Positions 25,814-34,501 of a stretch of DNA of 64,000 nucleotides are shown here, piece by piece (position 1 is the stretch's first letter; every line of letters starts with the position of its first letter). The translations under genes were made by a program, and so were the position numbers. This DNA comes from Chitinophagales bacterium. GTDB lineage: Bacteria; Bacteroidota; Bacteroidia; Chitinophagales; UBA2359. The DNA is taken from NCBI GenBank assembly GCA_041392475.1, contig JAWKLZ010000002.1, positions 248,001 through 312,000 of the forward strand. Reading direction: 5' to 3'. Below the pieces are notes generated by a model that saw only the letters and a list, made by a program, of their open reading frames with translations, searched no databases and was not told the origin of the DNA.

Positions 25814-26692
25814 ATGTTCCAAAAAATCATCTTACAGCCATTAGCTATCTTCTCCATGTTTGTATTTCTTTTTATTTGTTGGGCTGCCACTTGCCATGCC
25901 CAAACCTACATTTCGGATATTAAAACATGCACACAATCAATTGATAAACAATGTCTAAATGACCAAACAAATTTCCATACAACAAGCCCAATGCTGTATG
26001 CTAGCTGCAAAATTCACAATGCCGACCTTAGCACCATCATCCAATTTTCGTGGTATTATACTTCTGGCGATAGAATATTGATTGACCAAGTAAACATCAA
26101 CCTAAGTGATATTGGTGTCGGTACATTCCACAACCTCCAATCCCACTTATCAAAACCAAATAATGATTGGCCCATTGGTAATTACGAAGTTGTGATTCAA
26201 ACCAACCTTAAAAATCTTCTTCCTGTTACTAAAAAATTTGAAATAGTAGCAAAAGAAACTATCCAAAATACTGCCCCCACCAGAACAGCCATCAAAACAC
26301 CTTTACCAAGCCCTTCAACAACAACGTCTTCTGCTTCTGCAAAAATCAGCAATTTGAGCATGTGCGAAAATCTAAATGGTCAAGGGCTTTGCAATCAAGA
26401 TCACCCTATTTTAGCAGCCTCTGCTCCTACCTTCAATGTAAGCTGTCAATTGCATGATGTTCCCAATACAACACAAGTAAGTTTTTCATGGTATGGTTTT
26501 TTCAATGGTGAGCGTTATTTGATAGATATTGCCAAGGTAAATCTCGCCAATTTAGACACGGCAGACACCTACGATCTTCACTCCAACTTGACCCGATCCA
26601 ATGATGTATGGCCAGTTGGACAATACGAAATCGTAGTGGAATCCAATCACCCATCTATTCCCGTGAGTCGCAAACAATTCAGCGTTCAGTAG
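25814..26692 (+). CDS. Secreted protein with two copies of one beta domain (292 aa)
   Basis: A signal peptide or membrane anchor (LAIFSMFVFLFICWAATCHAQ) precedes two similar domains of about 110 residues. Shared landmarks are ISDIKTC versus ISNLSMC, FSWYYTSGDRILID versus FSWYGFFNGERYLID, and DWPIGNYEVVIQ versus VWPVGQYEIVVE. A Ser/Thr/Pro-rich linker (PLPSPSTTTSSASA) joins them. The domain resembles Ig-like modules with paired cysteines. The function is unknown, and secretion to the periplasm or surface is expected. Confidence 0.72.
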   Translation: MFQKIILQPLAIFSMFVFLFICWAATCHAQTYISDIKTCTQSIDKQCLNDQTNFHTTSPMLYASCKIHNADLSTIIQFSWYYTSGDRILIDQVNINLSDIGVGTFHNLQSHLSKPNNDWPIGNYEVVIQTNLKNLLPVTKKFEIVAKETIQNTAPTRTAIKTPLPSPSTTTSSASAKISNLSMCENLNGQGLCNQDHPILAASAPTFNVSCQLHDVPNTTQVSFSWYGFFNGERYLIDIAKVNLANLDTADTYDLHSNLTRSNDVWPVGQYEIVVESNHPSIPVSRKQFSVQ

Positions 26693-26735
26693 ATTTAGTC
26701 TTCTAAATACTAAGAAAAGCATTTAAAGGTTGTTT

Positions 26736-27074
26736 TTATACCTCGCCAAAACTTGGTTCCCACTGTACAGCCGAAATTTCTGCATTTTCGTATTCGATAC
26801 GTGCAGTAAAATTCACTTCTTTCCCATCCTCATTTCGGGTAGCTTTCACATTGTAATGGACAGCCTCTTTTTCATAAACAGGCTGTCTTTCTGCTTCAAC
26901 ATATTTGAAATCATAGTATTTAAGTTGAGTATCCAAATAGGCTTGCTCTTCATCGTAGCCCATATCTCCCACCACAAAATAGCGGTAAACAACGAATCCA
27001 ATGCCACAGAAAATGACAGTCAATATCCAAAAAAACGGATCAGAAAGAATTTTAAAAAATTGTTGAAATATCAT
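26736..27074 (-). CDS. Single-pass membrane protein, hypothetical (112 aa)
   Basis: One hydrophobic segment near the N-terminus (FWILTVIFCGIGFVVYRYFV, about residues 15-34) is followed by a soluble, charged domain ending WEPSFGEV. I recognise no family. The orientation suggests an inner-membrane anchor. A TAATTTTG promoter-like element lies about 57 nt upstream. The gene stands alone between two plus-strand genes. Confidence 0.65.
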   Translation of the reverse strand: MIFQQFFKILSDPFFWILTVIFCGIGFVVYRYFVVGDMGYDEEQAYLDTQLKYYDFKYVEAERQPVYEKEAVHYNVKATRNEDGKEVNFTARIEYENAEISAVQWEPSFGEV

Positions 27075-27130
27075 ACAGAATAAAATGATAACTAATCAGA
27101 AAAGAGAATCAATGAAACATTAATAGAGTG

Positions 27131-27138
27131 CAAAATTA
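27131..27138 (-). promoter_or_regulatory. Predicted -7 element for the 112-aa membrane protein gene
   Basis: The minus strand reads TAATTTTG, matching TAnnTTTG, 57 nt upstream of the ATG at 27074. No clear -33 element was found. Confidence 0.35.
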
Positions 27139-27264
27139 CTCAAATAACAGCAATTTTTTACATTAGTTCAAAACAACTCGTTAGTGAATTTTTACGTTTC
27201 TATACATAGAAAACAACTGAAAGAGAAAACGTTATTTACTTCAATCTGCAAAAACAATTGAAAA

Positions 27265-28740
27265 ATGAAAAAACCATTACTTCTTTGCTTATTTCTTACT
27301 GCTGTATTATTTAGCTGCGACACCGATTTCAAAGAAGATTTTACAGTAGATTCCATTGGAAACGTTGGCATATTGGAAGATACAGGAGGTGAAAACTATG
27401 ACGCAATAGTTGAAAATCCTTTTGTACTTACAACAGAAGAAAGCACTTCTACCTTTTCGATAGATGCTGATGGAGGAGCGTATGCCAATGTTCGCCGTTA
27501 TTTGAATGATGGTATTTTACCTCCTCCCAATGCGGTGAGAACCGAAGAATTGATCAACTATTTTGAATACGACTATCCAGAACCCACTTTGGAGGATCCA
27601 CATCCATTGGCAATAGTGACCGAAGTAGGAGCCTGTCCGTGGACACCTGCTCACAAACTAATCAAGATTGGAATCAAGGGCAAAAATATTCCAACCGAAA
27701 ATTTACCTCCTGCCAATATGGTTTTTCTGATTGATGTATCTGGTTCAATGAGTGCCTCTAATAAACTTCCTCTGCTGAAAGAAGGCTTCAAACTGTTGGC
27801 AGAAGAACTGCGAGCAGAAGACAATGTAGCCATTGTGACCTATGCTGGTAAAGCAGGTGTTGCGCTACCTTCAACAAGTGGTTCACAAAAATCAAAAATC
27901 ATCAAAGCCATTGACGAATTGGGTGCTGGCGGAAGTACGGCTGGTTCAGAAGGTATTTTGACTGCTTACGAAATAGCAGAGGAAAACTTTGTAGTTGGCG
28001 GCAACAATCGGGTTCTTTTAGCTTCAGATGGTGACTTCAATGTGGGTATTACCAGCAAAGAGGACTTAATCAAACTGATTGAAGAACAACGTGAAAAAGG
28101 AATATTTTTAACCACACTTGGATTTGGTTCTGGCAATTTGAACGATGCAAACATGGAACAACTTGCCAATAACGGAAACGGAACTTATGAATATATTGAC
28201 GACATTAGCCAAGCCCGAAAAGTATTTGTGGAAGAATTTGGCAAACTTTATACGGTGGCGAAAGATGTGAAGGTGCAGATAGATTTTGACCCAATTTTGG
28301 TGAAAAAATATAGGCTGATTGGCTACGAAAATCGAGTTTTGGACAACCAGGATTTTGAAGACGACAAAAAAGATGCGGGAGAATTGGGTTCCAATCAAAC
28401 CGTTACCGCTTTTTATGAAGTCGAATTGATACCAAGAACCTCTTACCTCGGAATTGTGCCTCTCAATGTTCGATTCCGCTACAAATTGCCCGATAGTGAT
28501 GTCAGTGAGTTGATGGTAATCAAAGCAATTGACTACGAAAAAGAATGGGAAGAAGGTTCTGAAAATTATCGTTTTGCAGCTTCAGTTGCCTCCTTCAGTT
28601 TACTCCTCAGAGATTCTCAATACAAAGGAGAAACATCTTATGACCGAATACTTGAATGGGCGAGTGATGCTACCAATTATGACCCCAACGGTTATAGATT
28701 CGATTTTTTAGACTTGATAGAAAAAGCCAAAAAGCTATAA
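27265..28740 (+). CDS. VWA-domain lipoprotein of the YfbK type (491 aa)
   Basis: A lipoprotein signal (MKKPLLLCLFLTAVLFSC) is followed by the N-terminal domain typical of YfbK-like proteins (FSIDADGGAYANVRRYL, RTEELINYFEYDYP). A von Willebrand type A domain comes next, with a complete MIDAS motif DVSGSMS (about residues 157-163) and later threonine and aspartate positions (GGSTAGSEG, LASDGDFNVG). The C-terminal DUF3520-like region ends RFDFLDLIEKAKKL. The MIDAS binds a divalent metal and usually mediates protein-protein contact. It probably lies at the periplasmic membrane face; the partner is unknown. Confidence 0.88.
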   Translation: MKKPLLLCLFLTAVLFSCDTDFKEDFTVDSIGNVGILEDTGGENYDAIVENPFVLTTEESTSTFSIDADGGAYANVRRYLNDGILPPPNAVRTEELINYFEYDYPEPTLEDPHPLAIVTEVGACPWTPAHKLIKIGIKGKNIPTENLPPANMVFLIDVSGSMSASNKLPLLKEGFKLLAEELRAEDNVAIVTYAGKAGVALPSTSGSQKSKIIKAIDELGAGGSTAGSEGILTAYEIAEENFVVGGNNRVLLASDGDFNVGITSKEDLIKLIEEQREKGIFLTTLGFGSGNLNDANMEQLANNGNGTYEYIDDISQARKVFVEEFGKLYTVAKDVKVQIDFDPILVKKYRLIGYENRVLDNQDFEDDKKDAGELGSNQTVTAFYEVELIPRTSYLGIVPLNVRFRYKLPDSDVSELMVIKAIDYEKEWEEGSENYRFAASVASFSLLLRDSQYKGETSYDRILEWASDATNYDPNGYRFDFLDLIEKAKKL

Positions 28741-28891
28741 TCTAGTAGATTTTGGACACAAGAGGAAAGATGTAAGAACTAAAAACTTAATTACCAATCC
28801 TCTATATCTCGCATTTTGATTACTACTTCTTTCGTCCAAAGTCTATATTTATCTTTGAAGTCTTTTATTTTTACTATTTTCTAAGAAAAAT

Positions 28892-28899
28892 TATCTTTG
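28892..28899 (+). promoter_or_regulatory. Predicted -7 element for the L,D-transpeptidase gene
   Basis: TATCTTTG matches the Bacteroidota -7 consensus exactly and lies 42 nt upstream of the ATG at 28941. No -33 TTTG at the usual spacing. Confidence 0.5.
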
Positions 28900-28940
28900 T
28901 AGCATTATCAGATAACTGAACTGAAACGCAATTACCAAAG

Positions 28941-29708
28941 ATGGCATCTTTATTCTCCCTTCAACGTAAATTATTGTTTTTGTTGCTAATAGGTTTGTCT
29001 TTTACTGACAACTTTGCACAGAGTTTTGAAAATAGCCAGTTGCAATACACTCGTGTACGCACTGCAAAAAATGATAAAGAATATAAACTAAGACAAAAAT
29101 TTGAAGCCCGTGGATTGCCCTACCCTCCTACAGAAGTGTATTTCAGAGCCTTCAAAAAAGAAGGAGTCCTAGAAATATGGGTAAAAGGTTGGGACGGCAG
29201 ATTCAAGAAGTTTGACGACTATACTTCATGTGCATCTTCGGGTGATTTGGGGCCTAAACGTCGTCAAGGGGACGAGCAGGTTCCAGAAGGGTTTTATTAC
29301 ATTAATAAATTCAATCCACAAAGCAATTATTACCTTTCCTTGGGTATTGACTACCCAAATCAAGCAGACCGAATCAACAGTCACAGCGGTAATTTGGGGG
29401 GAAGTATTTACATACATGGTAGCTGCAAAACAATAGGCTGCATTCCCCTAACTAATGAAGGCATCAAAGAAGTATATCTACTGGCGGTGAAGGCCAAAAA
29501 TAGTGGTCAGGGCAACATCCCCATTCACATATTTCCCTTCAAATTCAACAATATCTTGTATGCTCAAAAGGAAAAAGACAAACGTTCTTATGATTATCCG
29601 CTCCTCCGCTTTTGGGAAAACTTGAAGCAGGGTTATGATTATTTTGAAAACAACAAAGTCGTTCCACGGGTATCAGTAAACTCAGATGGAAGTTATGCTT
29701 TTTATTAG
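28941..29708 (+). CDS. L,D-transpeptidase (YkuD/YafK-like) murein enzyme (255 aa)
   Basis: The N-terminal hydrophobic signal (KLLFLLLIGLSFTDNFAQ) is followed by a YkuD-like catalytic domain with IYIHGSCKTIGCIPLTNEG: the histidine near residue 160 and the cysteine near residue 168 form the catalytic pair typical of murein L,D-transpeptidases of the ErfK/YafK group. These act in the periplasm on peptidoglycan cross-links or lipoprotein attachment. A hairpin terminator follows 21 nt after the stop. Confidence 0.88.
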   Translation: MASLFSLQRKLLFLLLIGLSFTDNFAQSFENSQLQYTRVRTAKNDKEYKLRQKFEARGLPYPPTEVYFRAFKKEGVLEIWVKGWDGRFKKFDDYTSCASSGDLGPKRRQGDEQVPEGFYYINKFNPQSNYYLSLGIDYPNQADRINSHSGNLGGSIYIHGSCKTIGCIPLTNEGIKEVYLLAVKAKNSGQGNIPIHIFPFKFNNILYAQKEKDKRSYDYPLLRFWENLKQGYDYFENNKVVPRVSVNSDGSYAFY

Positions 29709-29729
29709 ATTGTGAAACTTGACATAAAA

Positions 29730-29775
29730 AACGAAAGACATAAGATAATCCTAATGAAGTCTTATGTCTTTCGTT
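29730..29775. terminator. Strong hairpin between convergent genes, probably bidirectional
   Basis: A perfect 16-bp stem: AACGAAAGACATAAGA at 29730-29745 pairs with 29760-29775 around a 14-nt loop. An A-run precedes it and a T-rich tail follows (CAACATTTTTAG), so it can end transcription from both the transpeptidase gene and the convergent CotH-like gene. Confidence 0.75.
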
Positions 29776-29811
29776 CAACATTTTTAGTCTAAAATTCTTT
29801 ACTTCAATCTA

Positions 29812-31410
29812 TTACTCCGCCACATATGTTTCTTTTGCAGCCCTTGCAGGAGAAAAAGAAGCAGCCCCAGCATTTTCTGCATAGATGTAATACTCTAATT
29901 TTTCGCCATCTTTGGCTTTCTTCAAACTCACTGCAAAAATACCATCTCCTTTTTTGGCATCGTTATTTTTACCATCATCGAATAATTCCGTTGCTTGAAA
30001 AACATCTTCGGTATTGTAACGATAATATACCACCACATTTTCCGCCTTTTGGGCTTGTGCAATAATCCAAACATCCTCTGGAGTTTTGGTGCGTGTAAAT
30101 GAATGTTTGGCCACTTCAATTGTTGGAGCAACTTTAAGAAGTTCTGAATGTTTTTTGAGAAACTGTGTACGAGCAGCCATCAATTCTACAATTCCCAATA
30201 CGCTTTCTTCTGAAGAAGTATATACTGAGTTTTCCATATTACTTATAAAGTCATTGAAGGAAAAATATTTGTTAACGTCTGCACTTACTTCTTCCTTAAC
30301 CAACTCGTGTAAATCTCTGATTTGGGTCAAATAAGCATCATTCAAAAAGTTTTCCTCTAAAATGGTTTTTAGATGCGCTATATACATTTTTTGGTAACGA
30401 GGATGGTTCAATAATGAACTAATCAATGGTTTGTGCTCATTTTTGGCATGAAGCATCGGGTCTAATTGCTGCAATCCCGCTAAATCAAGCGATGCACCTT
30501 CTCCTGTGTTTTTGAAGCTACCGAATGAACGATCCAAATCCCATAAAATAGGCACAAACTGACCATTGTCTTTTTGATACAAATAATAATTGTGTTCCAA
30601 TTTGCCAAGATAACTACTCAAATTGACCAGTACATTGTTCATTGCCAAATACCACAAAGCAGCATCTACATCCAAATATTTTTCGATTTCATTTGGTTTT
30701 CCTTCCTTCAATGTTTTCGTCAGTTGAATCAAAGATTTCCAAGCACTTTCATCACCCGATTTTAGTTGGTAATTGGTTTGGTAGCAAGCCACATCTTCTC
30801 CCAAATACTCTAAGGATGCACCAGAAGTTTTCAAGCATCCCTCCATAGTTTCAGCTTCCCAATTTGGGTCTGCTTTGAAAAGAACCTCACTGTCACCTGC
30901 AAAATGTTTTTTCAAAAATGCTTTATTCACAGCTTCAATATTGACATAAAGTCCCAAGGAAACCTCATTGATGCTCAATTTTGCATAGTTGGCCTGCGGT
31001 ACATCCATGTATTTTCCTGCAATAGAATAGCTCATGACTTCCCTCAAAAAACTGGGGTCTGCAATGGCATTGGCGAGCTTCAATGTTTTGTAACCCTGAT
31101 AGTTGGCTTCATCATCCGCTTGATTGAGGTCAATATTGAAAGGATTCTTAATTCTATCAGAATTGAAAGAACTGCTCCCTCGATAGATAATGGCAGCACT
31201 TTTAATCATTTCACCATTGATATTGATGGCTGCACTGAGAGAAGCTCCTTCTTGACTCAGTTTGAGAGAGTCTAATACGCTGTCCCAACTTTTGACTGGA
31301 AAGATGACATGCACATCCTGAATTTTGTCCAGCCCATAAAAATTTTGGGCAAAAGTGAGGGGAGATAACAGCAGAAAAGTTAAGAGTAAAAAACTTAATT
31401 TCTTCATCAT
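29812..31410 (-). CDS. CotH-kinase-family secreted protein (532 aa)
   Basis: A signal peptide (KKLSFLLLTFLLLSPLTFAQ) is followed by a CotH-like kinase domain: an N-terminal strand block ending IIYRGSSSFNS, the lysine-containing GYKTLKLANA, and the helical segment LGLYVNIEAVNKAFLKKHF. The metal/catalytic motif WDLDRSFGSF lies near residue 290. CotH-family proteins resemble protein kinases and can phosphorylate secreted or spore-coat proteins. A C-terminal beta domain (VWIIAQAQKAENVVVYY to the end) follows. The substrate is unknown. MMKK offers two adjacent start codons. Confidence 0.85.
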   Translation of the reverse strand: MMKKLSFLLLTFLLLSPLTFAQNFYGLDKIQDVHVIFPVKSWDSVLDSLKLSQEGASLSAAININGEMIKSAAIIYRGSSSFNSDRIKNPFNIDLNQADDEANYQGYKTLKLANAIADPSFLREVMSYSIAGKYMDVPQANYAKLSINEVSLGLYVNIEAVNKAFLKKHFAGDSEVLFKADPNWEAETMEGCLKTSGASLEYLGEDVACYQTNYQLKSGDESAWKSLIQLTKTLKEGKPNEIEKYLDVDAALWYLAMNNVLVNLSSYLGKLEHNYYLYQKDNGQFVPILWDLDRSFGSFKNTGEGASLDLAGLQQLDPMLHAKNEHKPLISSLLNHPRYQKMYIAHLKTILEENFLNDAYLTQIRDLHELVKEEVSADVNKYFSFNDFISNMENSVYTSSEESVLGIVELMAARTQFLKKHSELLKVAPTIEVAKHSFTRTKTPEDVWIIAQAQKAENVVVYYRYNTEDVFQATELFDDGKNNDAKKGDGIFAVSLKKAKDGEKLEYYIYAENAGAASFSPARAAKETYVAE

Positions 31411-31599
31411 CGGAAAGTGTATTTATGTTTTTATTGAATCTAAAAAATTTAATTGATATTCTATGATTTTTGATAATATGTGGTTAGAGAGTGGAAGAAA
31501 AAGACAGATAAAGGTAAGGTTTTTATCAAAAAATGCCATTTTACATGGTTAATCACTGTTAAAAGTAGGTTAATACAATATTTCCCAAAAAAGAACCTT

Positions 31600-31607
31600 T
31601 ATCTTTG
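31600..31607 (+). promoter_or_regulatory. Predicted -7 element for the M61 peptidase gene
   Basis: TATCTTTG matches the consensus TAnnTTTG exactly and lies 30 nt before the ATG at 31638. This also argues against a TTG start at 31605, which would overlap the promoter. Confidence 0.55.
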
Positions 31608-31637
31608 CGCACATTTTTTTATGGAAAAATTCATCAA

Positions 31638-33986
31638 ATGAAACACCCATTTTTATTGATTGTCTTGTTATTAGTTTATTGCAATGTATTTGGAGATGTA
31701 AACAATACCTCCTCCGAAAATGGCTATAAATTTTCTTTAAACTTGAACGAGGTCGAAAATGACGAACTTATGGTAAGCCTTATTGCGCCTACTATCCAAG
31801 AAAAAGTCATTACTTATTATATCCCAAAAATCATTCCCGGAACCTATAGTATCTCTGACTTTGGGCGTTTTGTTCATAAATTCAAGGCTTTTGAAAAGAA
31901 TGGCAAACAATTGAAAGTGAAACGTCTCAATGACAATAGCTGGCAAATAAAAAAAGCCAATAAAATACACAAAATTACGTATTGGGTAGAGGATACTTTT
32001 GATGCCGATATGGGCGACAATCAGATTTATCCAATGTCAGGAACGAATATCGAAGATAAGAAAAACATGGTAATAAATACCCACGGTTTCTTTGGCTATT
32101 TTGAAGGAATGAAAAATTTGCCGTATGAATTGAGTGTTACCCATCCCGAAAATTTCTATGGCAGCACAGGATTGATTCCAAAAGAGGTATCCAAAGATAA
32201 AGATGTATATTTGGTAGAAGATTATATGCGTTTGGCAGATTCACCGATGATGTACAACGAACCTGATACAACGATTGTAAAAGTAGCGGATACCGAAGTT
32301 TTGGTGTCGGTCTATTCTCCTACAAAAATAATCGAGTCTGGCTATTTAGCAGAAGGAATCAAAGAATTATTGATGGCACAAAAAGAGTATTTGGGAGGCG
32401 AACTACCTGTAAAAAAATATGCTTTCATTATGTATTTTGTCGAGCCTTTCAATGCAGCACCTATTCAAGGGGCTTTGGAACATTCGTACTCTTCATTTTA
32501 TTACCTCCCCGAATACCCTCAAACTCTGGTTATGCCTTTCATCAGGGATATTGCAGCCCATGAGTTCTTCCATATTGTGAGTCCACTCAATATCCATTCA
32601 GAAGAAATTCAATACTTTGACTACAATACAGCAAAACTTTCCAAACACCTCTGGTTATATGAAGGTAATACCGAATATTTTGCCAGCAATGTTCAAGTAA
32701 AATATGGTTTGATAGAACCAGAAGCATACTTTGATGTCCTTCGTAGTAAAATTATCAATTCCCAAAACAACTACGATGACCACCTTCCTTTCACCGAAAT
32801 GAGCAAGTATTGTGCAGACAAATACGCTGATCAATACCAAAATGTGTATGAGAAAGGCGCACTTATCAGTATGTCGCTCGACCTACTTTTGTTGAATCTA
32901 TCTGAAGGCGAATATGGTATGCAAGATTTGATTGCAGATTTGTCGAAAAAATATGGGAAGGACAAACCTTTCAAAGACGATGAACTTTTTGACGAAATTG
33001 TAGAAATGACTTACCCAGAAGTAAAAGACTTTTTTGAGCGGTATGTGGCAGGTCCTGAATCACTTCCTTTAGAAAAATCGTTTGCCTATGCAGGGGTTAG
33101 TTACAAACCCGAAGCAAATTACAATGACTATTCTTTTGGCAATGTGACCTTGAGTTTCAACCCAGAAACCGAGCGTTTGTTGGTAGATGACACCGAAAAT
33201 ATGAACGCATTGGGCAAACAATTGGGCTATATGAAAGGAGATGAAATTGTGAAAATGAATGGACAAGAGGTGCCTAAGTCAGACGGTATTCGAGAGTTTA
33301 TTTATTCCTTCAAAGAAGGATTAGAAGAAGGCAAAGAATTTTCTATTACTGTTTTGCGTCCAAACGAGGATGGTGAATCAGAAGAAGTAGTACTGAAAGG
33401 AAATGCCATGAAAGTGGAGCGCACTGCTCTACACGAAATTAAGTTTATGGAGACACCTAGTTCTCGGCAAATGAAAGTCAGAAATGCGTGGTTAAGAGCT
33501 TTTGTCACCCCAATGGATGCGCCTGCTTACCGTGCGACTTCAGAAGAAGTTGGCTCTATTGAAGGAATTACTGCCGCTTTATACAATGTGATTTCAGGCC
33601 CTGCTGGTCAGCGCAATTGGAGCAGATTGAAGGCACTTTGCAAACCTACCGCACAGTTCAATGCACTTGTTCCAACACAAGAAGGCGATAAAATTTACCA
33701 AACCCTTTCATTGGAAGAATACATTGGAAAAGCTGATCCTTTTTTCTTAGAATCAGGTTTTTATGAGGTAGAAACAGGGCAAGTCGTGGAAGAATTCAAT
33801 GGCATAGCTCAGGTGTTTAGTAGCTACGAAACCCGTACAGAACAGGATGGAGAACCTTTTACAAAGGGTATCAACAGCATTCAATTGGTCTATGATCAAG
33901 GTCGTTGGTGGATCGTCAATATTTTGTGGGGAACAGCTACGGATGAACACAAAATCCCAAAGAAATATTTGAAGAGTGGGAAATAA
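31638..33986 (+). CDS. M61-family glycyl aminopeptidase-like protease with PDZ domain (782 aa)
   Basis: I chose the ATG at 31638, where MKHPFLLIVLLLVYCNVFG is a signal peptide. The catalytic zinc site is HEFFH, near residue 308 of this start, with the third ligand in LYEGNTEYFA (about 24 residues after the next landmark, LSKHLW). A PDZ-like module (GYMKGDEIVKMNGQEV) sits near residue 530, and the C-terminal 170 residues are an unassigned domain, so the protein is longer than the usual M61 layout of about 600 residues. M61 members cut peptides with N-terminal glycine or alanine in the periplasm. Activity is likely but untested here. Confidence 0.87.
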   Translation: MKHPFLLIVLLLVYCNVFGDVNNTSSENGYKFSLNLNEVENDELMVSLIAPTIQEKVITYYIPKIIPGTYSISDFGRFVHKFKAFEKNGKQLKVKRLNDNSWQIKKANKIHKITYWVEDTFDADMGDNQIYPMSGTNIEDKKNMVINTHGFFGYFEGMKNLPYELSVTHPENFYGSTGLIPKEVSKDKDVYLVEDYMRLADSPMMYNEPDTTIVKVADTEVLVSVYSPTKIIESGYLAEGIKELLMAQKEYLGGELPVKKYAFIMYFVEPFNAAPIQGALEHSYSSFYYLPEYPQTLVMPFIRDIAAHEFFHIVSPLNIHSEEIQYFDYNTAKLSKHLWLYEGNTEYFASNVQVKYGLIEPEAYFDVLRSKIINSQNNYDDHLPFTEMSKYCADKYADQYQNVYEKGALISMSLDLLLLNLSEGEYGMQDLIADLSKKYGKDKPFKDDELFDEIVEMTYPEVKDFFERYVAGPESLPLEKSFAYAGVSYKPEANYNDYSFGNVTLSFNPETERLLVDDTENMNALGKQLGYMKGDEIVKMNGQEVPKSDGIREFIYSFKEGLEEGKEFSITVLRPNEDGESEEVVLKGNAMKVERTALHEIKFMETPSSRQMKVRNAWLRAFVTPMDAPAYRATSEEVGSIEGITAALYNVISGPAGQRNWSRLKALCKPTAQFNALVPTQEGDKIYQTLSLEEYIGKADPFFLESGFYEVETGQVVEEFNGIAQVFSSYETRTEQDGEPFTKGINSIQLVYDQGRWWIVNILWGTATDEHKIPKKYLKSGK

Positions 33987-34005
33987 ATCACAGCTTTTGT
34001 AGATT

Positions 34006-34240
34006 AGTGCCTGAACGGAAACTCTCAATCATTTGACTATCAAAACATAACTAATTGTTTAAACAAGCGAACTTTTTGCCTATATTTCACGAAGATTCTA
34101 TATTCTTGTAATAACTTGTTCCTAATTCATTAGGAATTTATTGAAGGTATTGGTATTCTTGAAAATCCAAAAAAGTTCAAATGATTTTTTGCATCCAATA
34201 GTTTGACTGTGAACTCCTTGCAAGATTCCGTTCAGACACT
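34006..34240. mobile_element. MITE-like 235-bp element with 15-bp inverted repeats and 5-bp target copy
   Basis: The left end is AGTGCCTGAACGGAA (34006-34020) and the right end is TTCCGTTCAGACACT (34226-34240), which pair over 14 of 15 positions. The direct repeat AGATT flanks both sides (34001-34005 and 34241-34245), within a larger shared TAGATTA. No gene fits inside, so the element would need a transposase from elsewhere. It follows the M61 gene by 19 nt. No other copy of these ends was noticed in the window. Confidence 0.72.
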
Positions 34241-34369
34241 AGATTATACAAAGCTCGCTGATTATTAAATTGTTTACCAACCCATTTTACTCCTGTGAAA
34301 TGCAAGGATTTTTTTGCAATATTAACAATTCCTTCACCTAAAGGCAATCATCGCTTGACTTTACAACTT

Positions 34370-34377
34370 TACCTTTG
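34370..34377 (+). promoter_or_regulatory. Predicted -7 element of a candidate small RNA
   Basis: TACCTTTG matches the consensus TAnnTTTG; no gene follows before the terminator at 34450. A TTGACT 15 nt upstream is too close to serve as the usual -33 element. Confidence 0.4.
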
Positions 34378-34383
34378 TGGCGT

Positions 34384-34479
34384 AATATTAATTGTCATAA
34401 GTGTTTGAATTTATTTTATTAGTGTAAAGTCTTTTCATAATCGATGATTGCCCTTTGCTGTGAAGCGAAGGGCTTTTTT
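34384..34479 (+). ncRNA. Candidate small RNA, about 96 nt
   Basis: The stretch between the promoter-like TACCTTTG and the intrinsic terminator at 34450-34479 has no open frame worth naming. If transcription starts about 7 nt after the -7 element, a transcript of 90-100 nt would result. An upstream segment at 34341-34354 is complementary to 34442-34456 (sharing CGATGATTGCC), so either the DNA or an extended transcript could fold back. I do not recognise a known RNA family. Confidence 0.35.
34450..34479 (+). terminator. Rho-independent terminator of the candidate small RNA
   Basis: GCCCTTTGCT (34450-34459) pairs with AGCGAAGGGC (34464-34473) around a 4-nt loop, with one G-T wobble, followed by TTTTTTA. 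The T-run is on the plus strand, so it acts on plus-strand transcription and not on the convergent gene at 34502. Confidence 0.72.
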
Positions 34480-34501
34480 ATCACAGGTTCTGCAAAGATA
34501 T

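Noticed and set aside
31605..31637. TTG start for the M61 gene
   Set aside because: It overlaps the TATCTTTG promoter element and would place 11 residues before a normal signal peptide.
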